Of a stretch of 64,000 nt of DNA, positions 9,337 to 18,097 are shown in pieces. Position 1 is the first letter of the stretch. Every line of letters starts with the position of its first letter. Below the pieces are notes generated by a model. It searched no databases. It was given only the letters and a program-made list of their open reading frames with translations, and was not told the DNA's origin. Source of the stretch: Curtobacterium sp. ZW137. GTDB lineage: Bacteria; Actinomycetota; Actinomycetes; Actinomycetales; Microbacteriaceae. The stretch is from positions 496,001 through 560,000 of the forward strand of contig NZ_RJKS01000001.1 in the NCBI RefSeq assembly GCF_003762905.1. The letters are read 5' to 3'. The translations under genes and the position numbers were made by a program.

Positions 9337-10275
9337 TCACTCGGTCGTCGCGACCCAGTCGATCAGCAGGTGGCCGGAGGCACCCCAGTTCCCGACCTGG
9401 AACATGTACCGGTGCGGGGTGGTCGGGACGTCCTTCGTGAGCGTCTCGAGGACCGTGCCGTCGACGCTGTAGGTGACCGACTTCCCGGGGACCCAGTCCA
9501 CGGTGTACGTGTGCCAGTCGCGCCACGAGACGCCGGTGCCGACCTGGGCGCGGTCGGCCTCCTGCCCGGGGACCATCGAGTGCTGGAAGGCGGAGGGGAC
9601 GTCCTCGAAGTTGCCCTCGGGGAAGTCGATCTCGCCGTCCGACCAGGTGCCGGACGTCGGCCACAGCATGAACGCCGCGCCGTTGCCGTCGCCGCCGGTC
9701 GCCTTCGCGCGGACCGAGAACGAGCCGCCGACGTGGCCCCACGCCCCGGCGACGGAGCCGAACGTGCCGGCGGTGCCGGAGCCGTTGCCGAGCGTGACGT
9801 CCATCACGCCGTCGTGCACCGAGACGGTCTTGCTCGGGGCGTAGATGCCGGACGTGCCGTCCGGGTACGGCTGCCAGGACTGCGGGTACGCGGCCGCGAC
9901 CTGGCCGGTGGCGGCGTCGGTGTCGAAGGTCTCGACGAACGAGGCGTCCGGGGCGTCGGCGGCGCCGGTGTCGGTGCTCGCGTCGGTCTCGGGGGTGGCC
10001 GTCGCGCTGGGCTGCGGCGTCGTCGTGACCGTCGGGGCGATCGGCTGGCCGGTCGCCGTGGCGGATGCGGACGGGGTCGGGTCTTCCGAGGGCGTCGCCG
10101 TGTCGCTCGGTGTCGGCGTGGTCGTCGGTGTGCTCGGCGCCGAGGGGGAGGCCTTCGGTGGGGCGTGGTGGTGTCCGCGGCCGCCCCACCAGGTGTGGGC
10201 GGAGGCGGCGGTCGGGACACCGATCACGAGGGCAGCGGTGGTGGCTGCGGCGACGAACACGCGGCGGCGGGTCAC
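9337..10275 (-). CDS. Secreted glycoside hydrolase family 16-like protein
   Basis: A 312-residue exported protein. A signal peptide (basic start, hydrophobic core, ASA cleavage near residue 26) is followed by a long Pro/Ser/Thr-rich linker (about residues 36-105). A concanavalin-like GH16 domain follows, with the catalytic pattern E215-I-D217-F-P-E220 in DGEIDFPEGNF. GH16 enzymes cleave beta-1,3 or beta-1,3/1,4 glucans and related polysaccharides; the exact substrate is not evident. The start is a GTG. The linker suggests the enzyme works at some distance from the membrane, but no anchor or binding module is seen. Confidence 0.85.
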   Translation of the reverse strand: MTRRRVFVAAATTAALVIGVPTAASAHTWWGGRGHHHAPPKASPSAPSTPTTTPTPSDTATPSEDPTPSASATATGQPIAPTVTTTPQPSATATPETDASTDTGAADAPDASFVETFDTDAATGQVAAAYPQSWQPYPDGTSGIYAPSKTVSVHDGVMDVTLGNGSGTAGTFGSVAGAWGHVGGSFSVRAKATGGDGNGAAFMLWPTSGTWSDGEIDFPEGNFEDVPSAFQHSMVPGQEADRAQVGTGVSWRDWHTYTVDWVPGKSVTYSVDGTVLETLTKDVPTTPHRYMFQVGNWGASGHLLIDWVATTE

Positions 10276-10493
10276 CGGGCGGTCCGTTCGGGCGTGGTGG
10301 TGGGGGTCGTGTCACGCATGGGCGTGCACGTGCTTCGAGTCGAGATGTCGGGCTCCTCGTGGGCTCGGGCGCGGGAAGCGGGCAGGTTCGGACACGTCGT
10401 AGTGGGTGACGCGTCCCCGAACATCTTGCCTCATCTGTGCCCCGTTCGGGGGCCGTCACGCGATCCGCGGCACCCCGGTCCGGCGCGACGGGG

Positions 10494-10853
10494 TCACTCG
10501 CGCGGCGCCCGGATCACGCCGCCGCTGTGCACCGGACGCACCTCGACGCCACTGCCCGGGGTCCGTGCGACCGGGTTCGTCGCCGCGATGCGGACCGCCT
10601 CGTCGAGGTCGGTCGCCTCGATGACGTAGAAGCCGGCGACGATCTGCCCGGTGTCGACGAACGGCCCGGGCGTGGATCCCTCGACGCGGACCGACACGGC
10701 GTACTCCCGCGGGGTCAGTGCGTAGGCGACGAGCATCGAGTCGGCGGCCAGGAGCTCGCCGGCGTGGTCGTCGCACTCCTTGATGTCCTCGGGCGTCGCG
10801 TCGGGCGCGTGGGCGGAGTCGGGTGCGTAGATCAGGGCTGCGAAGAGCGGCAC
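10494..10853 (-). CDS. YciI-related (YCII domain) protein
   Basis: A 119-residue protein with a ferredoxin-like YCII domain. It starts PLFAALIYAP and includes ECDDHAGELLAADSM and the IVAGFYVIEATDLDEAVRIA segment typical of DGPF/YCII proteins. In some genomes these are encoded beside ECF sigma factors. Here it stands alone and has no assigned activity. The GTG at 10853 is preferred to an upstream ATG at 10898 because GAAGGA lies 8 bases before it and homology begins there. Confidence 0.85.
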   Translation of the reverse strand: MPLFAALIYAPDSAHAPDATPEDIKECDDHAGELLAADSMLVAYALTPREYAVSVRVEGSTPGPFVDTGQIVAGFYVIEATDLDEAVRIAATNPVARTPGSGVEVRPVHSGGVIRAPRE

Positions 10854-10881
10854 GTCATCGTCCTTCCGTGATGGGTGATTC

Positions 10882-11442
10882 CTACACCCCTCCGGCATCG
10901 CCGGTTGCGCGCGCCCGCTCCTTGATCGCGAGGATCACCGCGGTCTTCGCGTCCGCGTAGTCGTTCATGTCGTCCCAGTGCCTGCGCAGCAGGGCGCGCT
11001 TGGTGTCGGCGTACAGCGCGCGGTCGGCCGCGTCCCGGCGCAGGTGGTCACGGAGGAGCAGGTACTCCTGCACCGCGGCGTCACCCCGCTCGTAGACGTG
11101 CACGTGGACGTCACGTGCCGGGGTGCGGACGAGCCGGTGCCCGGGCTCCCGGACCCGGAGTTCGTAGCCGGCGGCGAGGAGCGGGTCGAGGTATCCCTGC
11201 TCAGCGGTGATGTCGTCGACGGCGACCACGATGTCGATGATCGGCTTCGCGGCCAGCCCGGGGACGGACGTCGACCCGATGTGCTCGATGTCGACGTCCG
11301 TGCCCGCCAGTGCTCGGCTGATCCGCTGCCGGTGCTCGGCGTACACGTCCGGCCACCGCTCGTCGTACTCGTGGAGCTCGACCGCGACGGGCTCGGGGCC
11401 GCCGACGACATCGACCGTGGTGACGTCCTCGTGCGCGCTCAT
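10882..11442 (-). CDS. GrpB family (UPF0157) protein
   Basis: A 186-residue protein of the GrpB/UPF0157 group, a nucleotidyltransferase-like fold. Diagnostic features are the HEYDERWPDVYAEHRQRI start, the IEHIGSTSVPGLAAKPIIDI strand with its GSTSVPG loop, and the late YLLLRDHLRRDAADRALYA helix. The biochemical role is unknown. The ATG at 11442 fits the family N-terminus; upstream in-frame sequence belongs to the adjacent acetyltransferase region. Confidence 0.88.
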   Translation of the reverse strand: MSAHEDVTTVDVVGGPEPVAVELHEYDERWPDVYAEHRQRISRALAGTDVDIEHIGSTSVPGLAAKPIIDIVVAVDDITAEQGYLDPLLAAGYELRVREPGHRLVRTPARDVHVHVYERGDAAVQEYLLLRDHLRRDAADRALYADTKRALLRRHWDDMNDYADAKTAVILAIKERARATGDAGGV

Positions 11443-11449
11443 CGCTGCA

Positions 11450-12094
11450 TCATCCCAGCAGGGACGCGCGTGCTGTGTCGACCCCGTGTCGCTCGAGCTG
11501 CCAGTCCGGGCGGACGAAGTCGTCCCGGGCCAGGCGGACACGGACCTCGTCGACCGTCTCACCGGGTCGGGTCTGCGACCGCGTGACCCCGTTCCGCTCG
11601 TAGCCGAGCTTCTCCGAGACGCGGAGCGAGCCATCGTTCCACGCGGCGGCGCTCGACTCGGCCCAGTCGGCGTCGAGGTCGTCGAACGCGAAGGTCAGCA
11701 GCGCCGCCCGCATCTCCGTCCCGAGTCCGACGCCCTGGTGCGCTGACGCGAGCCAGGAGCCGCTCTCGACCGTCCTCCGCGCACCGAACCGGCGCGCGTG
11801 CAGCTCCTGGACGCCGATGGGGGCGCCGTCACGGAGCACCGTGAAGGACACACCCCACGAATCCGGAGTCACTCCGGCGCGGAGCTTCCAGTGGTACTGC
11901 GCCAACGACCGTGCCAGGGCATCGGGTTCGGCGTCCGTCCACGGGACGCCGAACGGCATCCGCGCCGGATCGTGCACCCCGGACAGCGCTGCCTCGACCA
12001 GGCCGGGCAGGTCCTCGTCCCGCACCGGTCGGAGCTCCAGTCGCGGCGAGACGAGCCGGAGCCCGAACAACGGCCACACGTGTGCAAGGTCCAT
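11450..12094 (-). CDS. GNAT family N-acetyltransferase
   Basis: A 214-residue single GNAT domain. It begins RLELRPVRDEDLPGL, has the acyl-CoA-binding segment SAHQGVGLGTEMRAAL and the C-terminal NDGSLRVSEKLGYERNGV helix typical of RimJ/RimL-like enzymes. The acceptor is unknown. The ATG at 12094 is preceded by TATCGT (12106-12101 on the minus strand) ending 6 bases away, suggesting a leaderless transcript divergent from the TPR gene. It sits 7 bases upstream of the GrpB start. Confidence 0.88.
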   Translation of the reverse strand: MDLAHVWPLFGLRLVSPRLELRPVRDEDLPGLVEAALSGVHDPARMPFGVPWTDAEPDALARSLAQYHWKLRAGVTPDSWGVSFTVLRDGAPIGVQELHARRFGARRTVESGSWLASAHQGVGLGTEMRAALLTFAFDDLDADWAESSAAAWNDGSLRVSEKLGYERNGVTRSQTRPGETVDEVRVRLARDDFVRPDWQLERHGVDTARASLLG

Positions 12095-12160
12095 CGACCA
12101 ACGATACGAGGCCCGCGCGTCCCGTGACGGCGCGCCCGCGTGGGCACCTAGCCTGATGGG

Positions 12161-12670
12161 ATGACCGACGCCCCAGCCGCATCCGTTCCCGCCGACGATT
12201 GGGAAGCGCAGGTCGCGGCGCTGTGGTCGGATGACTCGCTCGGCGACGAGGAACGGCTCGGCGCGATGCGCGATCTCGCTGCTCGCGCGCCGCACCCGGC
12301 ACTCGGCGCGTTCGAACTCGGCGGAGCGTTCGACTCCGCGGGGCACGAGGCCGAGGCCGACGAGCAGTACGCGCGCGCCACGGCCGACGGCCTCGGCACG
12401 ATCGACCCCGAGCGCGCCGCCCAGCTCGTGGTGCAGCACGCGTCGACGCTGCGGAACCTCGACCGCGTCGACGAGGCGATCGCGATGCTGCGCGACGCAC
12501 CCGCCCATCCCGCGACCGGTGCTGCGCCGCGCGTGTTCCTCGCCCTCGCGCTGCACAGCGCCGGTCGGACGGACGAGGCGCTCCGTGTCGCGATCGAGGC
12601 CGTCGAACCGACGCTGCCGAGGTACCACCGCTCGGTCCGCGCGTACGCGGCGGCCCTGACGGACGGGTAG
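12161..12670 (+). CDS. Tetratricopeptide-repeat protein
   Basis: A 169-residue helical protein built of TPR-like pairs: an ALGAFELGGAFDSAGHEAEADEQYARA unit read in parts, a VVQHASTLRNLDRVDEAIAM unit and a VFLALALHSAGRTDEALRVA unit. Such proteins act as protein-binding scaffolds and no partner is evident. TAGCCT at 12149-12154 ends 6 bases before the ATG, so it is probably leaderless. Its stop overlaps the GTG of the lysozyme gene (TAGTG), implying translational coupling. Confidence 0.82.
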   Translation: MTDAPAASVPADDWEAQVAALWSDDSLGDEERLGAMRDLAARAPHPALGAFELGGAFDSAGHEAEADEQYARATADGLGTIDPERAAQLVVQHASTLRNLDRVDEAIAMLRDAPAHPATGAAPRVFLALALHSAGRTDEALRVAIEAVEPTLPRYHRSVRAYAAALTDG

Positions 12671-13416
12671 TGCGCCGGATGGGGGCTCGACGTGTTGCGC
12701 TGGTCACTGGCGGGTCGGTGATCGTGGCCGCCGCCGCGGTGGCCGCGCTGCTCGTGTCGGGGATCGTGTGGCCGACGCGGGTCGCGGCGCTCCGGTACCC
12801 GGTGCAGGGCGTGGACGTCTCGGCGTACCAGGGCGCGATCGACTGGCCGGTGCTCGCGCGGCAGCACATCGACTTCGCGTACCTCAAGGCCACCGAGGGC
12901 GCTGGCACGCAGGACTCCCGGTTCGCGGCGAACTGGTCAGCTGCCCACGAGACGGACCTGCTCGTCGGGGCGTACCACTTCCTGAGCATCGACAGCTCGG
13001 GCGCTGCGCAGGCCGCGAACGTCTTCGCGACCGTCGATCGCCGGAGCGGTGACCTCCCGCTCGTCGTCGACGTCGAGTGCTACGCGGCCTACTGCGACGC
13101 GCCGCCGTCGCGAGCCGAGGTCCGTGCGGTGCTCGACCCGCTGCTGGCGGCGGTGGAGCGGCACTACGGACGCCCCGCCGTGCTGTACGCGACGCGGGAC
13201 TGGTACGAGCGCTACCTCGCGGACGCCTACCCCGACAACCCGATCTGGTTCCGGTCGGTCCTGACCACACCGCACGTCGACGACGGCCGCGACTGGACGT
13301 TCTGGCAGTGGTCCGCCCGCGAGCGGCTCGACGGGTACGACGGCGACGAGGCGTTCATCGACCGGAACGCGTTCCGCGGCAGCCGGGCCGACCTCGACGC
13401 GATGCGGCTGCCGTGA
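12670..13416 (+). CDS. Membrane-anchored or secreted glycoside hydrolase family 25 lysozyme
   Basis: A 248-residue GH25 muramidase. After a hydrophobic segment (about residues 9-33) that may be a signal anchor, the catalytic domain starts with GVDVSAYQGAIDW (Asp49). It carries FAYLKATEG and the acidic LVVDVE motif with Asp134 and Glu136, and ends with a WQWS strand. GH25 enzymes cleave the beta-1,4 link between MurNAc and GlcNAc in peptidoglycan, so a role in wall remodelling is likely. It overlaps both neighbours by one base (TAGTG upstream, TGATG downstream). Confidence 0.9.
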   Translation: MRRMGARRVALVTGGSVIVAAAAVAALLVSGIVWPTRVAALRYPVQGVDVSAYQGAIDWPVLARQHIDFAYLKATEGAGTQDSRFAANWSAAHETDLLVGAYHFLSIDSSGAAQAANVFATVDRRSGDLPLVVDVECYAAYCDAPPSRAEVRAVLDPLLAAVERHYGRPAVLYATRDWYERYLADAYPDNPIWFRSVLTTPHVDDGRDWTFWQWSARERLDGYDGDEAFIDRNAFRGSRADLDAMRLP

Positions 13417-13769
13417 TGGACGCGTGGCAGGACCCGGGCGACGACGTCGACCTCTTCCCCGAACGCACGGATCGGGCCGCCGGTCCGGACGGCACCGCGT
13501 CACGGTTGCCGCTGATCATCGGGTGGACGGCCGTGCTCGTCTCATCAGTGGTCAACGTCGTGCTGCTGGCCGACACGCGGTCGCCGAGTGCCACGGCGAT
13601 GTTGCTGGGCGGTGCCGTCCTGGCACTGGTCGCGATCATGGTCGTAACCGTGTGCGGCACGTACTCGAGTCGTAACCGGTGGTGGCTCGTGCTGGCGGGA
13701 GTGGTGCTCGCCTTGTCACCCGTGGTCGGTGTGGCGTTGGCTTCGATGGACGCCGCTAGCGTGCACTGA
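13416..13769 (+). CDS. Small three-helix membrane protein
   Basis: A 117-residue protein with an acidic 30-residue N-terminus and three hydrophobic helices (about residues 32-52, 60-80 and 88-110). No family is recognised. The ATG overlaps the lysozyme stop (TGATG), so it is probably the third gene of the TPR-lysozyme operon and may act with the lysozyme at the membrane. Its 3' end overlaps the convergent HAD gene by 14 bases. Confidence 0.75.
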   Translation: MDAWQDPGDDVDLFPERTDRAAGPDGTASRLPLIIGWTAVLVSSVVNVVLLADTRSPSATAMLLGGAVLALVAIMVVTVCGTYSSRNRWWLVLAGVVLALSPVVGVALASMDAASVH

Positions 13770-14442
13770 GCTCAGCGAGGACCACGCGTGTGATGCCGGC
13801 CCTGTCCTGACCCCCGCGGTCGATGAGGAGCGAGCGCATTCCGGCGGCTCGGGCGCCGTCGATGTCGGTCTCCGGGTCGTCGCCGACGAACACGCAGTCG
13901 GCCGGCGCCACGAACAGCGCGGTGGCCAGCGCGGCGAAGGCACGCGGATCGGGCTTCTGCACGCCGATCGACTCGGACACGCAGATCGCGTCGAACTCGT
14001 CGGAGAGCCCGATCAGATCGAGCTTGTCGCGTTGCTGCGATTCGATCCCGTTCGTCAACAGGCCCACTCGGTATCCGGTCGACCGGAGTTGGCGCAGGAG
14101 CGACCGGCTGTCCGGGAACGCCCGCCAGGCGCCCCGGTAGGCGCGCAGGTACTCCTCGAACAGCGCATCCAGGTCGTGGTCGCCCGTCGGCAGCTCGACG
14201 CCGAGCGGCGGGAGGACGGCACGGAGCCGCGCCCGGCGTTGCTCCTGGAAGCTGATCTGCCCGCTCCGCCAGCGTTCGAACTCCCGCTGTTCCGCCGTGA
14301 ACCAGGAGGTCACCGCCACTTCGGTCGGCTCCACGCCGAGCGACCGGAAGAAGGACTCGACCCCGTCTCGCGCCGACCCGAGGTGGTCGAAGAGCGTGCC
14401 GTCGAGGTCGAACCCGACGGCGCTCACGCCGACCAGAGCCAT
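13756..14442 (-). CDS. HAD-family hydrolase
   Basis: A 228-residue HAD phosphatase-like protein. Motif I is FDLDGTLFD with nucleophile Asp12 and Asp14. A helical cap follows, then motif II in VGLLTNG, Lys in QKPDPRAF (motif III), and motif IV in CVFVGDDPETDIDGA. It resembles the 2-haloacid dehalogenase/YjjG pyrimidine-nucleotidase group; the substrate cannot be set. Its start lies inside the 3' end of the upstream esterase gene (19-base overlap), so the two form an operon. Confidence 0.9.
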   Translation of the reverse strand: MALVGVSAVGFDLDGTLFDHLGSARDGVESFFRSLGVEPTEVAVTSWFTAEQREFERWRSGQISFQEQRRARLRAVLPPLGVELPTGDHDLDALFEEYLRAYRGAWRAFPDSRSLLRQLRSTGYRVGLLTNGIESQQRDKLDLIGLSDEFDAICVSESIGVQKPDPRAFAALATALFVAPADCVFVGDDPETDIDGARAAGMRSLLIDRGGQDRAGITRVVLAELSAR

Positions 14443-15266
14443 CGCAGCGCGTCCGGGAGGAGCACCCCACCGTGGTTCGGACTGTGACCACCGTCCCCGA
14501 CGACGAGACGGACGTCGTACCCGGCTCGCGCGAGTGCCGACGCAGTGTCGAGGTTGTCAGCGAACCAGTTGTCCTCGCGCTGGTCCCAGTCCAGGTCGCG
14601 GTGTGCGGCCTGGAGGAAGATCTTGATCGCCCGCGCGTCCCCGTTGGCGAGCAGCGACGGGTACGGATTCCCCCCGGGCATCTGCGCGAAGCTCGCGTTG
14701 AACGTGATGACACGCCCGAAGCCGTCCGTCCGCCACCAGGCTGCGGTGAGTGCCGCGTTCCCGCCACTGCTCCCACCGCAGATGCCGCGCATCCTCGGGT
14801 CCGACGAGATCCGGAAGCGCGCTTCGACGAGCGGCAACACCTCGTCGAGCAGGAAGTCCGCGTACTCGGAGTCGAACGCGTCGTACTCGGCGTTCCGGTG
14901 CTTGGTCGCGACGCCGTCCGCGTTGCGCATGCCTGGGTCGACGAACACACTGGTCATCGCGGTGATGTCGTCCGCTGCGGCGAGGTTGTCGAGAACAGTC
15001 CCGCCGCGGACGTCGCCATCGGGGTCGAGGTACCACCAGCCGTCGTTGAAGACCATCACCGCGGTTTCGTCCTCAGCTGACAGCCCAGCCGGCCGGTGCA
15101 CCCAGATCCGGCGGGACGTGCCCGGGAAGCGACGGCTCGGCGGCATGTGCAGCTCGACGACCGTCCCCGGCGCGACTCCTGCGCGCGGCTCCGAGTCCGG
15201 GCCGTACTCGTAGGTGACGTCGACCTGGGAGGTCGGGATGGGGGAGTACCGCACCGTCGTGGCCAC
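14424..15266 (-). CDS. Enterochelin-esterase-like alpha/beta hydrolase
   Basis: A 280-residue esterase-D/Fes-type hydrolase. The nucleophile Ser sits in ICGGSSGGNAAL, preceded by a YSEYADFLLDEVLP-like helix and a late WYLDPD strand. The His is likely in the GDGGHSPNHGG loop near the C-terminus. It lacks a signal peptide. The substrate could be a siderophore ester or another carbohydrate or acyl ester; no siderophore gene lies nearby. The GTG at 15266 follows a TACAGT hexamer by 6 bases, a leaderless arrangement. Confidence 0.83.
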   Translation of the reverse strand: MATTVRYSPIPTSQVDVTYEYGPDSEPRAGVAPGTVVELHMPPSRRFPGTSRRIWVHRPAGLSAEDETAVMVFNDGWWYLDPDGDVRGGTVLDNLAAADDITAMTSVFVDPGMRNADGVATKHRNAEYDAFDSEYADFLLDEVLPLVEARFRISSDPRMRGICGGSSGGNAALTAAWWRTDGFGRVITFNASFAQMPGGNPYPSLLANGDARAIKIFLQAAHRDLDWDQREDNWFADNLDTASALARAGYDVRLVVGDGGHSPNHGGVLLPDALRWLWSA

Positions 15267-15304
15267 GCGTCGACTGTACCGAGCGGTCGTGCGAGGATCG
15301 AGCC

Positions 15305-15880
15305 GTGGGGGAGAAGATCGTGCTGCCGGCCGGGGCTCCGGAGCGGGTGGAACTGGAAGCAGGCGGCTGGACCGTCGTCGCCCGGTCCTTCGGGGCGAAG
15401 CTGGATGCGGACCGGATCGACCACGCGAGGCTCAGTGCGCTCGTGTCGCGAGCAGCCGGCCCCGTGCGTGAGCTCGACGCCGGCGACGTCGACGCGGTCC
15501 TGCGACTCGACGCCGTCACGGCGGACGACTACCCCGGGAGCATCGCCACCCAGCACGAGCCGCTCGACCGCTCGACGGCGATGCCGTCGGACTCGCGACG
15601 GGCCTTCGGCGCCTTCGCGACCGACGGGCCGCTCGTCGCGATGACCTACGTCGACGTGGACGGAGCCGCTGCTGAGACCGGCTTCACGGTGGTACACCCC
15701 GGGGCTCGACGTCAGGGACTCGGTGTCGCGGTGAAGGCCGCCTCGGTGCTGCAGCTGGTCGCGGACGGGGTCGCACGATTCCGGACGGGTGGCTCACTCG
15801 AGAACACCGGCATCCTGCGCGCGAACGACGCGCTCGGCTACGTCCGCGACGAGGAGTGGGTCACCCTCGAGCGCCGGTGA
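15305..15880 (+). CDS. GNAT family N-acetyltransferase
   Basis: A 191-residue protein. The C-terminal half is a GNAT domain with the acetyl-CoA loop VVHPGARRQGLGVAVKAASV and the terminal NTGILRANDALGYVRDEEW segment. The N-terminal 60 residues are a less conserved extension. The acceptor is unknown. It starts with GTG, divergent from the esterase gene. Confidence 0.85.
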   Translation: MGEKIVLPAGAPERVELEAGGWTVVARSFGAKLDADRIDHARLSALVSRAAGPVRELDAGDVDAVLRLDAVTADDYPGSIATQHEPLDRSTAMPSDSRRAFGAFATDGPLVAMTYVDVDGAAAETGFTVVHPGARRQGLGVAVKAASVLQLVADGVARFRTGGSLENTGILRANDALGYVRDEEWVTLERR

Positions 15881-15900
15881 GCCAGAAGAGCGAGGACGTT

Positions 15901-15921
15901 TTCGTCAGCGACGGTGACGAA
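15901..15921. terminator. Possible weak hairpin after GNAT gene
   Basis: TTCGTCA and TGACGAA arms separated by GCGACGG, 20 bases past the acetyltransferase stop. It is short and lacks a clear T-tract on the plus strand. The rest of 15922-16089 holds no gene that I can support. Confidence 0.3.
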
Positions 15922-16089
15922 TCCGGTTCTGCGAGCACGGGAATCCTCGACCGGATCCGTCAAACAGGATTCGGAACCTGCTGCTCCGCCGGCGACGTCA
16001 CGGCCTTCGAGCGCGTGGCCGATCAGGTTCACGATGTCCGGCCCGCGCGAACCGGATCGGTCATCCTGCGATCGGAACGTGCGTGCCCG

Positions 16090-17037
16090 TCACGCACGGG
16101 TGCGCTGCAGGAGTCGATCGCACGCGAGCACCGCGGCGCCGAGCAGGGCACCCGCGACGGCCCAGATCGCCACGGTGACCGCGATCCCCGCCGGCGGCAG
16201 CGCGGTGACGGAACTGGCGAACCCACCGGACGTCGGGAACTCGGTGATCGGCGCCGTGAGTTCGATGACGGGGAACATCACCCCGGTCACCGCCGACACG
16301 AACGCCGCACCACCCGCGGCGACCGCGGCGAGGGGGACGAGGAGCACCGGGCGCCGGATCCACGTCGCGACCGTCGCCACCATCAGCCCGAGCAGCGCGC
16401 CGGTGGTGACGCCCCACACCCAGTCCTGGTCGAGGGGGACCCGACCGAATCCCGCGCCCACGAACGTCCCTGAGCTCGGCAGGCCGGAGAACCACGGGTC
16501 GTTGCCACGCCGGAGCCACCACCCGAGCAGCCCGGCCGCGCCACCGAGCACGGTCGTGAGCGCGATGCGTCGGACCGTCGCACCCGTTGGCCGGTGCACG
16601 GGACGCAGCACCGCGGTGAGCGACGTAACGGTCCCGCCGAGTGCTCCGACGGCGGTGAGGACCAGCGTCGCCGTGTTGAACACCGTGCTGTCCAGCGGCA
16701 GGAACATCAGGTACCGGGAGGGAAGGACGTCCGCGACGTAGCCCCAGCAGCAGAACGCGACCAACGCGAACGCGACGAGGAGCAGCTTCCGCGGGCCTCC
16801 GGTGCGCGAGAGCACCGGGGCGAACGGGGCGACCAGTGCTGCGAGCACCGTGCCGACCGCGGTCGCGACCAGGACCAGCGCCGGACCGAGGGCAAGCGCC
16901 CCGACGACGAGGAACCCCGTGTCGTTCCGCCCCGCGGCGGCGACGAACACGGCGACCGCCAGCCAGAGCGCCGCCGCGCCGACGATGCCGGCTCGGTACC
17001 CGATGAGGGCACCACGGCCGATGATCCTGCTGCGCAT
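16090..17037 (-). CDS. Multi-pass membrane protein of unknown function
   Basis: A 315-residue protein with about seven or eight hydrophobic helices spread along its length (for example near residues 12-33, 40-65, 85-105 and 115-135, and a C-terminal pair). I recognise no family motif, signal peptidase site or enzyme signature. The ATG at 17037 is chosen because the hydrophobic N-terminus starts just after it, and CAGGAT lies 6 bases upstream. It follows an NADP-dependent oxidoreductase on the same strand after 35 bases and could be its operon partner. Confidence 0.72.
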   Translation of the reverse strand: MRSRIIGRGALIGYRAGIVGAAALWLAVAVFVAAAGRNDTGFLVVGALALGPALVLVATAVGTVLAALVAPFAPVLSRTGGPRKLLLVAFALVAFCCWGYVADVLPSRYLMFLPLDSTVFNTATLVLTAVGALGGTVTSLTAVLRPVHRPTGATVRRIALTTVLGGAAGLLGWWLRRGNDPWFSGLPSSGTFVGAGFGRVPLDQDWVWGVTTGALLGLMVATVATWIRRPVLLVPLAAVAAGGAAFVSAVTGVMFPVIELTAPITEFPTSGGFASSVTALPPAGIAVTVAIWAVAGALLGAAVLACDRLLQRTRA

Positions 17038-17072
17038 CCGACCATCCTGGCCGATGACCAGCCCCGCCACGG

Positions 17073-18005
17073 TCAGGCCGGCAGGACGATGACCTTTCCG
17101 GACACCCGCCCCTCGCTGGCTTCGGCGTGCAGTTCCGGCAGGGCGGTGAGGGGGATGCGCCGCGTGACCTCGACCGTGAGCGCGCCCTGGTCGACGAGCG
17201 TCGCGAGTTCTGCGAGGCGGTCGCGGTTGCTCAGCACGAACACCGTCACCGACCGCACCCCGCGGGACGCGTCGTCCGGAGCGGCCATCCACGCCGTGGT
17301 GCTGACGACGACGCCGCCGTCCCGGACGAGACCGACGAGCGCCACGAACTGGTCGGGCTCGATCGGGGCGAGGTTGAGGAGCACGTCGACCTGATCCTCG
17401 ACGGCGGCGAGGAGGTCCGTCGCCGTGTGGTCGACGACCTCGTCCGCCCCGGCTGCGCGCACCGCGTCGATGCTCCGCGGGCTCGCGGTCGCGACGACGT
17501 GCACGCCGGCACGCTTCGCGAGCTGGACGGCGTACTTGCCGACGACACCACCGGCGCCGACGATCAGCACGCGCTGCCCGGCCCGGAGTCCTCCGTCGTC
17601 GAACAGTGCCTGCCACGCGGTGAGCGCCACGGACGGCAGGGCGGCCGCGTCGGGGAGCGGGATGCTGGTGGGCGCCGCCGTCAGGACCGATGCCGGAGCC
17701 ACGACGAACTCGGCCGCTCCGCCGTCCAGCTCCATCGGGAGGAAGCCGAACACCGCGTCACCGACGGCGAGCCCGGTGACGTCCGGACCCACCGCGTCGA
17801 CGGTGCCGGACACGTCGTAGCCGGGGACGTGGGGGAGGACGACCGGGATCGGGAGGAACCCGGCCCGCATGCCGTTGTCCGCCGCGTTGAACGCGGACGC
17901 GGCGACGCGGACGCGCACCTGACCCGCACCCGGCACCGGCTGGGGGACGTCCTCGATCCGCAGGACCTCGGGACCGCCCACCTCGTGGAACCGTGCTGCC
18001 TTCAT
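17073..18005 (-). CDS. NADP-dependent oxidoreductase, quinone-oxidoreductase-like MDR family
   Basis: A 310-residue medium-chain reductase without the zinc ligands of alcohol dehydrogenase. The N-terminal GroES-like domain contains VRVRVAASAFNAADNGMRAG and VPGYDVSGTVDAVG. The nucleotide-binding motif is VLIVGAGGVVGKYAVQLAK. Family members reduce quinones or enones with NADPH and are often induced by electrophiles. It is divergent from a MarR gene, with two matching palindromes in the 92-base gap, so repression by that MarR protein is likely. Confidence 0.9.
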   Translation of the reverse strand: MKAARFHEVGGPEVLRIEDVPQPVPGAGQVRVRVAASAFNAADNGMRAGFLPIPVVLPHVPGYDVSGTVDAVGPDVTGLAVGDAVFGFLPMELDGGAAEFVVAPASVLTAAPTSIPLPDAAALPSVALTAWQALFDDGGLRAGQRVLIVGAGGVVGKYAVQLAKRAGVHVVATASPRSIDAVRAAGADEVVDHTATDLLAAVEDQVDVLLNLAPIEPDQFVALVGLVRDGGVVVSTTAWMAAPDDASRGVRSVTVFVLSNRDRLAELATLVDQGALTVEVTRRIPLTALPELHAEASEGRVSGKVIVLPA

Positions 18006-18024
18006 GATCTGCTCCGTTCACTTG

Positions 18025-18042
18025 TGCTTCGAGTTTGAAGCA
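18025..18042. promoter_or_regulatory. MarR operator candidate, site 1
   Basis: TGCTTCGAGTTTGAAGCA, an 18-bp imperfect palindrome between the divergent oxidoreductase and MarR genes. It lies 19 bases before the oxidoreductase start. Confidence 0.7.
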
Positions 18043-18062
18043 ACTGACGCCGACGCTAGCAC

Positions 18063-18080
18063 TGCTTCGAACTCGAAGCA
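18063..18080. promoter_or_regulatory. MarR operator candidate, site 2
   Basis: TGCTTCGAACTCGAAGCA, the second copy, centred 38 bases from site 1 and just before the TAGGAT box (18086-18091) of the MarR gene. Two near-identical sites imply control of both divergent promoters. Confidence 0.72.
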
Positions 18081-18097
18081 ATGGGTAGGATGAGGTC

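Noticed and set aside
15838..16032. A 64-codon open frame on the minus strand after the GNAT gene
   Set aside because: It overlaps the acetyltransferase 3' end, has no ribosome-binding site and no recognisable sequence.
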